Below, one piece after another: positions 26,207 through 35,233 of a DNA stretch of 64,000 nt (position 1 is the first letter of the stretch; every line of letters begins with the position of its first letter). The position numbers were made by a program, and so were the translations under genes. The stretch is taken from contig NC_019973.1 in assembly GCF_000230995.2 (NCBI RefSeq), positions 1,874,001-1,938,000 on the forward strand. Direction: 5' to 3'. The notes beneath the pieces were generated by a model. The model had not been told where the DNA came from and made no database searches. It worked only from the letters and a program-made list of their open reading frames with translations. This stretch comes from Mesorhizobium australicum WSM2073. GTDB lineage: Bacteria > Pseudomonadota > Alphaproteobacteria > Rhizobiales > Rhizobiaceae.

Positions 26207-27973
26207 TCACTTGCTGTTCCACAGCGCTATCGCTTCGCAAAGCTGATCCAATCGCGCCGTCAAATCTAAGTGCCCACTCATGTCTCCGGCTTCGAGTTGT
26301 GCGACTGCGCTGTGTGCAATGGCGATCTTGTCGCCTCCAAAAGACTTTAGCTCGGGCAGCGCGACGATATCGTCGTAGGAATCCGCTTTCACCGCCTCTC
26401 CCGCCAATTTGTCGAGGACTTTCGGCGGAATGTAGTTTTCAACCTCCCGGCCCTCAGTGATCCAGACGTACCCTCCCAAAGCCTCAAACTCCTGCTTCAG
26501 GCGAAGCTTCGTGTGGTTGAGGTGCATGCGAGGTTTTCGAGCCTTCTTGCCTTCTGAAGCTGGCTTACCGCGGTGGCGGTCACTGTCAATCAACAGCGCT
26601 GCATTTCGGTTCAAAGCGAGAAGGGAGATAAGTTTGTCGCCCTCACCTGGGGCTAGACCGTGCAGATGCGAAAGGAGCTTGCCTCCATAAAACATGACCG
26701 AGTAATGAACGCCTTCCTTAAGACGATCACCGGTATTTAGAGCGATCCATTTATTGATGTAAATTCTATCAGATGGCCCTTCTACCCAGACTACCCCGTT
26801 AGCCTGCAGTATGTCGGAGGCGCGAATATCCAAATCATCCAATATTTCTCGTCCGTTTCCATATCCAATTGCAACTCTAGCGGACGCAGATACCCCATCA
26901 TGCTTTATGTGAATTATTTGGGTGTCACTACGCTTCGTAGACCAGTCAATGCCTATCGGTGAATGAGTGGAAATTATCAACGAAAATTTTCTCTCCTCTC
27001 GCTGCCTTGCAAGGAAATTCAGGAGTCTGCGCAGCAGGGCAGGGTGAAGGTTATTTTCTGGTTCCTCTAAAGATAATAATACCTTCGACCAATCAACATT
27101 GTCGATTTTTGGAAGTAGACGCAGCGTCGCTAGGATAATGAAGATCGACTTCAGGCTGCTTCCCGATTGAGATAGCCTTATGTCTCCTTTCGAATCCTCC
27201 CTCAGAAAAATCTCCCACACCCCACCTTTATTTTCACGACAGGTGATAGCTGTAAATAAACAGTCTCCAAGATATATTTCATTCAACTCACGGAGGAGCT
27301 CAATCTCAACCTCGTTCCGAGGAAGGTCGTCGCTGTTTATGAAAGCTCTAACAAGGTTAGTCAAACCGACACCGTTGGGAGATATCGTCCTTTCCCCTGC
27401 TCTCGGTTCAGGTCTAACATCGCGCTCGGCAGCAACTTGTACTAATCGAATGTTTTCGAAGGGAAAACCCAATGTCTGTGCTAAATTCTGGCGGAAATTG
27501 CTTGGAACCGCTATCAAGTCTCGGTCGGTACGCGGTATTTCCGCGAAGTCTGCTTTCCAGTCTGGCCCGTACCAAATCACCCCCCGCTTGGACAGCAGGC
27601 GCTTTCCGTAGTGCCAATGATTTCCAGGTAGGGAACCTCCACTGGTAGATTCCTGAAAAATACGCCTTAGAGCCGGTTCTGTAACTTCCCGCTCAATAAG
27701 GACGGAGAAGGGTCTTCCGGAGACGTCGTGATCAGCGCCGACGTACTTTTCACCTCTGGAGATGCACACATTAATAGCGTCAACGAGAGATGACTTGCCG
27801 CTGTTATTTCTGCCGATGATTACGTTTATCGGGCGGAAGCTAATTGGATCGAACGCCTCACGACCGAAACTTTTGAAATTCCTAATGGAGAACGCAATAC
27901 CATCTAATGGGTGTTCCAACTCACCGCCCCCAAGCGTTTTCGGTATCCTAAGGGCGTCATCGGTGTCCGACAA
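26207..27973 (-). CDS. OLD-like AAA ATPase with C-terminal TOPRIM nuclease domain, putative anti-phage protein
   Basis: A 588-aa SMC/ABC-type ATPase joined to a TOPRIM domain. The N-terminal half has RNFKSFG, Walker A GRNNSGKSS (residues 54-62), an ABC signature-like LSQSGSSLKS (268-277), Walker B VLLSLEEPENNLHP (298-311) and the H-loop STHSP (H337). The TOPRIM part has VVWVEGPSDRIYINKWI (E398) and ALLIDSDRHRGKP (D463, D465). This is the order found in OLD-family and GajA-type nucleases. No UvrD-like GajB helicase is adjacent, so a stand-alone (class 1-like) OLD is the closer reading; a PARIS-like protein is an alternative. The start is a TTG at 27973 with no clear ribosome site. Confidence 0.82.
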   Translation of the reverse strand: MSDTDDALRIPKTLGGGELEHPLDGIAFSIRNFKSFGREAFDPISFRPINVIIGRNNSGKSSLVDAINVCISRGEKYVGADHDVSGRPFSVLIEREVTEPALRRIFQESTSGGSLPGNHWHYGKRLLSKRGVIWYGPDWKADFAEIPRTDRDLIAVPSNFRQNLAQTLGFPFENIRLVQVAAERDVRPEPRAGERTISPNGVGLTNLVRAFINSDDLPRNEVEIELLRELNEIYLGDCLFTAITCRENKGGVWEIFLREDSKGDIRLSQSGSSLKSIFIILATLRLLPKIDNVDWSKVLLSLEEPENNLHPALLRRLLNFLARQREERKFSLIISTHSPIGIDWSTKRSDTQIIHIKHDGVSASARVAIGYGNGREILDDLDIRASDILQANGVVWVEGPSDRIYINKWIALNTGDRLKEGVHYSVMFYGGKLLSHLHGLAPGEGDKLISLLALNRNAALLIDSDRHRGKPASEGKKARKPRMHLNHTKLRLKQEFEALGGYVWITEGREVENYIPPKVLDKLAGEAVKADSYDDIVALPELKSFGGDKIAIAHSAVAQLEAGDMSGHLDLTARLDQLCEAIALWNSK

Positions 27974-27991
27974 TCTATTTGGTCGGCAACT

Positions 27992-28248
27992 TCACGGCCT
28001 GCACAAGGGTCCTCTTCGCCTTCTCCGGGGCCTGGCTAGGACCTTCTCAGCTGCGGCAATTGCACCCTTGAGGCGGCACACGATAGGCCACTTGCGGGCG
28101 TCTGCGTCCTTTAGGTCGGCAGCGTGGAGAGGGTAGGTGAGCTTGCCTCGCCCGATTAGATCACGAACCTTCGCTGGAACCCTAACGCGGACCCGCCACC
28201 GCTGTCCGTGCCATTCGGAGGAGAGTGTCCCGCTCTCTCCGCCAGCTT
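27992..28248 (-). pseudogene. Tyrosine integrase N-terminal remnant
   Basis: The minus-strand frame gives EWHGQRWRVRVRVPAKVRDL, then RGKLTYPLHAADLKDADARK and RLKGAIAAAEKVLA. This resembles the N-terminal part of phage-type integrases that act at tRNA genes (RVRVPxxVRxLIG...L.TxDxxxA). It stops at 27992 without any core-binding or catalytic R-H-R-Y domain. The frame runs through the right 21-bp repeat, so its N-terminus is also not native. The ATPase start follows 19 bp after its stop in the same frame. The call rests on a short segment. Confidence 0.55.
28228..28248 (+). repeat. attR-like direct repeat (partial tRNA-Ser 3' copy)
   Basis: An exact copy of the 21 bases at 25794-25814, here without the rest of the tRNA. 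It marks the right edge of the insertion; sequence beyond it (to the DUF982 gene at 28515) shows no gene. Confidence 0.85.
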
Positions 28249-28514
28249 CCCTTTTCAGCAGGCGCTTCTGGGTGCAGCCTAGCATACTAGCATCTCGACT
28301 ATCGAACCTTGATCCGTCTTCTCGCCGGTCCGACGGAGCAGCAGCCATGGCCGGTGGATCAGGATGCAAGATTTCCGGCGCACTCACGCGTGCGTTCCGC
28401 AAACGGTCCTGTTTGCTCCGGAACCTCCTAGCTCGCGATGCGTTACCCGGCGTCTCATCATAGATCCCCGCCAGGATTTTCTCCGAGAACCGCGTCCAAT
28501 CAGGAGCCCGCTTC

Positions 28515-28817
28515 ATGCATGACAAGCTGTTTCATTCGCCCGTCGCACTGACCGTCGGTCTCGGCTTCAAGCGCGAAATCGCCTCGCTGGCCGAAATGCA
28601 CGATTTCCTGACCAACTGGACGACCTCCCGACGTGGTCCGCTTTATCGCAATGCCGTCGAGGCGTGCGGCCTGGCCCTGGAAGGCTGCATCACGAGGGAC
28701 CAGGCGCGCCATGCGCTTGTTGAATTCGCGGAAGCCACCGGTATTCTCTGGCCCGAGATCGAGCCCGTCATCGTGGCGCGGGCCGTCGCACGCGGCCATG
28801 GCGGCTACGCCGCCTGA
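28515..28817 (+). CDS. DUF982 family protein
   Basis: A 100-aa protein matching the rhizobial DUF982 pattern: FHSPVALTVGLGFKREIASL, then FLTNWTTSRRGPLYRNAVEACGLAL, and a C-terminal region with QARHALVEFAEATGIL. Members are numerous in Mesorhizobium and Sinorhizobium and have no known function. It lies 266 bp beyond the island's right repeat, so it probably belongs to the chromosome. It is convergent with the DUF6894 gene, with a shared hairpin between. Confidence 0.85.
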   Translation: MHDKLFHSPVALTVGLGFKREIASLAEMHDFLTNWTTSRRGPLYRNAVEACGLALEGCITRDQARHALVEFAEATGILWPEIEPVIVARAVARGHGGYAA

Positions 28818-28864
28818 TCGTTCGAGCTGTCATTGCGATGGCCAGTTCGTACGGCCGTCCCCTG

Positions 28865-28896
28865 AAAGCCCGGCTTGGCCCTCCGAGCCGGGCTTT
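28865..28896. terminator. Bidirectional terminator between convergent genes
   Basis: A perfect 11-bp stem (AAAGCCCGGCT/AGCCGGGCTTT) with a 10-base loop. The stem ends in A3 and T3, so it can serve both strands: the DUF982 gene ending at 28817 and the DUF6894 gene ending at 28924. Confidence 0.8.
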
Positions 28897-28923
28897 CCAT
28901 TCCATCTTGCGGAGGGGCCGCGG

Positions 28924-29160
28924 TCAATCGCACCAGCTTGACGAGATGACGAGCGATGCTTCGAAGACATGGCGCCCGCTCTCGTCGCGCACCTTCACGG
29001 TGATGGCCGTTCGGTCGTTTTCGATCATCTCGTCGCGAATGATGTCGGGCAGGATGAGGATTGCCTCGCGCCGCAGACGCTCGCGCGTGTCGAACACCTG
29101 ACCATGGTCGTCCACCGTCAGGCCATCGCCATTGTAAAGGTCGAGAAAGTATCTGGGCAT
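28924..29160 (-). CDS. DUF6894-like small protein
   Basis: A 78-aa protein starting MPRYFLDLYNGDGLTVDDHG, the usual opening of this rhizobial family, followed by REAILILPDIIRDEMIENDR and TVKVRDESGRHVFEASLVI. The ATG at 29160 is preferred; the frame remains open upstream but those residues do not match the family. The function is unknown, and members are often found in many copies per genome. Confidence 0.8.
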   Translation of the reverse strand: MPRYFLDLYNGDGLTVDDHGQVFDTRERLRREAILILPDIIRDEMIENDRTAITVKVRDESGRHVFEASLVISSSWCD

Positions 29161-29383
29161 GATGCGGCCGGATCTCGAGCTGATGAATTTCCCAAAAGAG
29201 ACTTGATCGACAATTCGCGGGCTAAGCCATTGTTCCATCAGAGATGATCTTCGCCGGCGAATAAGCGCCTTCTAACAAATGTTAATGCCCGCCAGCGCCC
29301 GACGACCTAGTGCTTCGGCAGCCGCCCCTTGCTTCGACAGAACAGTTGGCGATCGGCTCTGAGCCCTTTCGCTGGAGATAGCG

Positions 29384-30103
29384 GTGCTGGAATCCCTGTA
29401 TCTGAATCTCGCCCAGCACGACGCGCTTTCCGATGCCGAAAAGGCGCTGCTGGCGGAAGCCATGACTTTCGAGCGGCATTTCGCGGTCGGCCAGGATATC
29501 GTCGCCTCGGGCGCGCGGCCGACCCATTCGACTCTGATTCTCGACGGATTGGCGGCGCGCTACAAGGTGCTCGAGAATGGCGGCCGGCAGTTCACCTCGC
29601 TGCAGGTACCTGGCGATTTCGTCGATCTCCACGCGTTCCTCCTGAAGACGATGGATCACGGCATCGTTGCCATGTCGCCCTGCCATGTCATGTTCGCCGA
29701 TCACAGCCGGCTTCGTGCCATCACCGAGGAAGCGCCGCATCTGACGCGGCTGCTGTGGCTGGATACGCTGGTCGACGGCGCCATCCATCGCGAGTGGATC
29801 GTGGCGATGGGCCGCCGCTCCAAGACCTCACACCTGGCCCATCTCCTCTGTGAGCTTTTCGTACGGCTGCAGGTGGTGCAGCGCACCAACGGCATGAGCT
29901 TTCACCTGCCGCTCTCACAGGCCGAGCTGGCCGATGTGCTCGGTCTTTCCGTCGTACACATGAACCGCGTCATCGGCGCCTTGCGCAAAGTCGGCGTCGT
30001 CAATTGGGCAAATCACACGGTGACAATCCTGGATTGGCACAGGCTCCAGGAAATCGCCGAGTTCGATCCGACCTATCTCAGCCTGACGCGGGAGCCGCGG
30101 TAG
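29384..30103 (+). CDS. Crp/Fnr family transcriptional regulator
   Basis: A 239-aa regulator with GTG start (GGAG 6 bases upstream). The cyclic-nucleotide-binding-like beta roll occupies residues 15-130, with [13 protein letters not shown] and [16 protein letters not shown] winged helix-turn-helix at about 170-215 includes [21 protein letters not shown]. The FNR iron-sulfur cysteines are absent and the cAMP-contact residues of Crp are not evident, so the signal is unknown. It lies 273 bp upstream of the kdp locus on the same strand, but nothing shows it controls kdp, which has its own KdpDE. Confidence 0.9.
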   Translation: MLESLYLNLAQHDALSDAEKALLAEAMTFERHFAVGQDIVASGARPTHSTLILDGLAARYKVLENGGRQFTSLQVPGDFVDLHAFLLKTMDHGIVAMSPCHVMFADHSRLRAITEEAPHLTRLLWLDTLVDGAIHREWIVAMGRRSKTSHLAHLLCELFVRLQVVQRTNGMSFHLPLSQAELADVLGLSVVHMNRVIGALRKVGVVNWANHTVTILDWHRLQEIAEFDPTYLSLTREPR

Positions 30104-30376
30104 AGCGTTCCCAGCAAGGCCGCAAAGCGCGGCGGCATATCCTTCCCGGCAATCCGCGTCGACAAGCTGCTCTTCGACGGCGAGCCGCGCCGGAAACCTT
30201 TATAGAATTCCTATTTCTTTCCCATCCGCCCCGTCTCGAACCTTTATGGCGATCGGGTCCATATTCACGTCGAGCAAAAGCCGTCGGACGCCGCCCAGTG
30301 CGGCGCGCTGTCTCACAGTATTGCCGACCTGTCTTTGGCGGGCGAACAGTAGAAACTGGAAGCAACGAAAAGCACA

Positions 30377-30457
30377 ATGGACATTATTGTTCTTGGGATC
30401 GGGGTTTTGTTCTTCGGCCTGTCCATCGTCTACGTCAAAGCTTGCGACAGAATTTAA
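30377..30457 (+). CDS. 26-aa membrane microprotein upstream of kdpF
   Basis: A very short ORF encoding [20 protein letters not shown] followed by KACDRI. It is one hydrophobic helix with a charged C-terminal tail, ending 17 bases before kdpF. A similar hydrophobic ORF precedes kdpF in my recollection of other kdp operons, but that was not checked. A ribosome site (GGAAG) lies about 14 bases upstream, rather far. Its size and topology suggest a second KdpF-like accessory peptide of the KdpABC complex. Confidence 0.55.
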   Translation: MDIIVLGIGVLFFGLSIVYVKACDRI

Positions 30458-30474
30458 GCTGAAGGATCGAACCT

Positions 30475-30564
30475 ATGCTTGTCGATTACATCCTCGGCGG
30501 TGGCGTGACCTTGTTCCTGCTCGCCTACCTCACCTACGCGCTCATTCGTCCAGAACGCTTCTGA
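30475..30564 (+). CDS. kdpF: K+-transporting ATPase subunit KdpF
   Basis: A 29-aa single-helix peptide, [20 protein letters not shown] then YALIRPERF. The AAGGA site is 8 bases upstream. The C-terminal Y-A-L-x-x-P-E-R-F is the KdpF signature. KdpF stabilises the KdpFABC complex in the inner membrane. It is followed 20 bp later by kdpA. Confidence 0.93.
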   Translation: MLVDYILGGGVTLFLLAYLTYALIRPERF

Positions 30565-30584
30565 AGGCACGGAAAGCCACAGCC

Positions 30585-32288
30585 ATGACACTGAACGGAT
30601 GGATACAGATCCTCCTCTATTGCGGGATCCTCGTTTTGCTGGTGAAGCCGCTTGGCTTCTACATGCACCGCGTCTTCAATGGCGATCGCACGCCGCTTTC
30701 ACCGGTCCTCGGCCCGCTCGAGCGCGGGCTCTACCGCATTTGCGGAACCAGCGAGCGCGAGGAGCAGCACTGGACCACCTATGCGGTGGCTCTCCTGATG
30801 TTCAACCTGGCGGGCTTCCTGGTGCTCTATGTCCTGCAACGCCTGCAAGGCAGTCTGCCCTACAATCCGGCCGGCATGAGCGCGGTCGACCCAGCGCTCG
30901 CCTTCAACACCGCCGTAAGCTTCACGACCAACACCAACTGGCAGAACTACGGCGGCGAAAGCACGATGTCCTACCTCGTGCAGATGGCCGGGCTGACGGT
31001 CCAGAATTTCGTTTCGGCCGCCACCGGCATCGCCATTGCAATCGCGCTGATCCGCGGCTTCGCCCGCGCTTCCGGAAGATCGATCGGCAATTTCTGGGTC
31101 GATATGACGCGCGCCACGCTCTATGTGCTCTTGCCGCTCTGCGTCGTGCTCACCCTGGTCTATGTCTGGCTCGGCATGCCGCAGACGCTGGGGCCTTACG
31201 TCGACGCCACGACGCTTGAGGGCGCCAGGCAGACCATCGCGCTGGGGCCGGTCGCCTCGCAGGTCGCCATCAAGATGCTCGGCACCAATGGCGGCGGTTT
31301 CTTCAATGCCAACGCGGCACATCCATTCGAGAATCCCGACGCCGTCTCCAACCTGATCCAGATGCTGTCGATCTTCGTCGTCGGCGCCGCATTGACCAAC
31401 GTCTTCGGCCGCATGGTCGGCAATCAGCGCCAGGGCTGGGCGATCCTCGCCTCAATGGGCGTGCTGTTCATCGTTGGCGTCGCCGTCTGCTACTGGGCGG
31501 AAGCCGCGGGCAATCCGCTGGTGCATGCGCTGGGCATCGACGGCGGCAATATGGAAGGGAAAGAGACCCGCTTCGGCATCGCGCTCTCGGCTTTGTTCGC
31601 CGTCATCACCACGGCCGCTTCCTGCGGCGCGGTCAACGCCATGCACGATAGCTTCACCGCGCTCGGTGGCATGATCCCGCTCATCAACATGCAACTCGGC
31701 GAGGTCGTCGTCGGCGGCGTCGGCGCCGGCTTCTACGGCATGCTGATGTTCATCCTGATCTCAGTCTTCGTCGCCGGCCTGATGGTCGGCCGCACGCCGG
31801 AATATCTCGGCAAGAAGATCGAGGCGAAGGAGGTCAAGATGGCCATGCTGGCCATCCTGTGCCTGCCACTGGCGATGCTGATCTTCACGGCGATCGCGGT
31901 GGTGCTGCCGAGCGCGGTGGCGTCGATCGCCAATGGTGGGCCGCACGGCTTCTCCGAGATCCTCTACGCCTACACCTCGGCGGCGGCCAACAACGGTTCG
32001 GCCTTCGGCGGCCTCAGCGGCAACACGCCCTGGTACAACATCACGCTCGGCATCGGCATGCTGATGGGCCGCTTCCTGGTCATCATCCCGGCGCTCGCCA
32101 TCGCCGGCGCGCTGGCGGCGAAGAAGACCGTCCCCGGCTCGGCCGGCACCTTCCCGACCGACGGTCCGCTGTTCGTCGGGCTGCTGGTCGGCGTCATCGT
32201 CATCGTCGGCGGCCTGACCTTCTTCCCGGCGCTCGCCGTCGGACCTGTCGTCGAGCACCTGGCGATGATCCATGGACAGACATTCTGA
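30585..32288 (+). CDS. kdpA: K+-transporting ATPase subunit KdpA
   Basis: The K+-channel-like subunit, 567 aa with about 10 membrane helices. The four selectivity-filter-like loops are visible: [47 protein letters not shown] and [20 protein letters not shown]. The start at 30585 begins [13 protein letters not shown]; the frame extends upstream to 30246 but overlaps kdpF and is not used. It handles high-affinity K+ uptake under K+ limitation. Confidence 0.97.
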   Translation: MTLNGWIQILLYCGILVLLVKPLGFYMHRVFNGDRTPLSPVLGPLERGLYRICGTSEREEQHWTTYAVALLMFNLAGFLVLYVLQRLQGSLPYNPAGMSAVDPALAFNTAVSFTTNTNWQNYGGESTMSYLVQMAGLTVQNFVSAATGIAIAIALIRGFARASGRSIGNFWVDMTRATLYVLLPLCVVLTLVYVWLGMPQTLGPYVDATTLEGARQTIALGPVASQVAIKMLGTNGGGFFNANAAHPFENPDAVSNLIQMLSIFVVGAALTNVFGRMVGNQRQGWAILASMGVLFIVGVAVCYWAEAAGNPLVHALGIDGGNMEGKETRFGIALSALFAVITTAASCGAVNAMHDSFTALGGMIPLINMQLGEVVVGGVGAGFYGMLMFILISVFVAGLMVGRTPEYLGKKIEAKEVKMAMLAILCLPLAMLIFTAIAVVLPSAVASIANGGPHGFSEILYAYTSAAANNGSAFGGLSGNTPWYNITLGIGMLMGRFLVIIPALAIAGALAAKKTVPGSAGTFPTDGPLFVGLLVGVIVIVGGLTFFPALAVGPVVEHLAMIHGQTF

Positions 32289-32295
32289 GGCAGAC

Positions 32296-32507
32296 ATGTC
32301 CTGGTTCAGCAACAAGCGCCGCAATATCAGGCATCGGGCCGATCCGGGGAAGGAGGGGCTGCCGCCTCCCTTCCCGACCATGTCGACGTTTCTTGGGCTT
32401 GCCGCCGCCATGATCGCGCTTTGGCTGCTGGCCTACGGGCTTCCTCATCTTTTTTCGGCATCCGACCAGTCGCCGCCGCACACCAACACTGAAGCCGGAG
32501 CTTCAAA

Positions 32508-32511
<4 letters not shown>
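32296..32511 (+). CDS. 71-aa membrane protein encoded between kdpA and kdpB
   Basis: Not a recognised Kdp subunit. The ATG at 32296 has GAGG 5 bases upstream; a start inside kdpA (32272) is possible but not favoured. It has a basic, Arg-rich N-terminus ([19 protein letters not shown]), one hydrophobic helix at about 30-55 ([20 protein letters not shown]) and a polar tail. Its stop overlaps the kdpB ATG by 4 bases, so translation is coupled. It is probably a single-pass inner-membrane accessory of the Kdp complex. This is inferred from position only. Confidence 0.65.
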
Positions 32512-34601
<2,090 letters not shown>

Positions 34602-34612
34602 GGATCATTCCG

Positions 34613-35176
34613 ATGCTCAAGCAGATCAGACCCGCGATCATCATGATCGTTTTCTTCACCGTGCTGACCGGGCTCGTCTATCCCATCGGCATGACCGGCA
34701 TCGCCCAGGCGCTGTTCCCGCGCCAGGCCAATGGCAGCCTGATCGAGAGGGGCGGCAAGGTGATCGGCTCCGAACTGATCGGCCAGGCTTTCGCCAGCGA
34801 CACGTATTTCCACGGACGGCCGTCGGCTGCCGGCAACGGCTACGATGCCAGCGCCTCCGGCGGCTCCAACCTCGGTCCGACCAACCCGAAGCTGATCGAG
34901 CGCATCAAGGGCGACGCGGAAAAGCTGATGGCTGAGAACCCGGACCAGCCGGTGCCGATTGACCTGGTGACGACGTCCGGCAGCGGCCTTGATCCGCAGA
35001 TCAGTCCCGAGGCCGCTTATTTCCAGGTTCCGCGCGTGGCCAAGGCAAGGCGCATCGACGAGGCCAAGGTCAAGGCGCTCGTCGACGGCCAGGTCGAGGA
35101 CCGGGAATTGGGCGTGCTCGGCGAGCCGGCGGTTAATGTGCTGGCCCTCAACCTGGCGCTGGATGCCGCGAAGTAG
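34613..35176 (+). CDS. kdpC: K+-transporting ATPase subunit KdpC
   Basis: A 187-aa subunit with one N-terminal membrane helix ([20 protein letters not shown]) and a periplasmic domain. Conserved blocks are [20 protein letters not shown], the [10 protein letters not shown] segment, and [20 protein letters not shown] near the C-terminus. It completes the KdpFABC pump. The gene ends 10 bases before a strong inverted repeat that separates the structural genes from kdpDE. Confidence 0.97.
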   Translation: MLKQIRPAIIMIVFFTVLTGLVYPIGMTGIAQALFPRQANGSLIERGGKVIGSELIGQAFASDTYFHGRPSAAGNGYDASASGGSNLGPTNPKLIERIKGDAEKLMAENPDQPVPIDLVTTSGSGLDPQISPEAAYFQVPRVAKARRIDEAKVKALVDGQVEDRELGVLGEPAVNVLALNLALDAAK

Positions 35177-35185
35177 GTGATGTCC

Positions 35186-35216
35186 GGCGCCGGGGATCGA
35201 CACGGTCCCCGGCGCC
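35186..35216. other. 10-bp perfect inverted repeat between kdpC and kdpD
   Basis: GGCGCCGGGG (35186-35195) and CCCCGGCGCC (35207-35216) with an 11-base loop. There is no T tract, so it is not a classic terminator. It could be a Rho-dependent or partial terminator that lowers kdpDE relative to kdpFABC, or an mRNA-end stabiliser. Confidence 0.6.
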
Positions 35217-35233
35217 ATTCATGATCGGACCCG

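Larger units (their letters stand above)
25794..28248. mobile_element. Decayed integrative mini-island at tRNA-Ser
   Basis: About 2.4 kb bounded by perfect 21-bp direct repeats of the tRNA-Ser 3' end. It contains one intact cargo gene (OLD-like ATPase/TOPRIM) and an integrase N-terminal remnant near the right end. Nothing else is recognisable. The cargo gene is visibly more A+T-rich and less biased in third codon positions than the flanks, supporting horizontal origin. With no complete integrase it should be immobile on its own. Confidence 0.8.

Noticed and set aside
26207..27973. Gabija (GajA) system
   Set aside because: The ATPase/TOPRIM architecture fits, but no UvrD-like GajB gene is encoded in or next to the insertion.
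30246..30584. N-terminal extension of KdpA by 113 residues
   Set aside because: It would overlap kdpF and the 26-aa ORF. KdpA proteins begin at the chosen Met, and the extension has no membrane-protein character.
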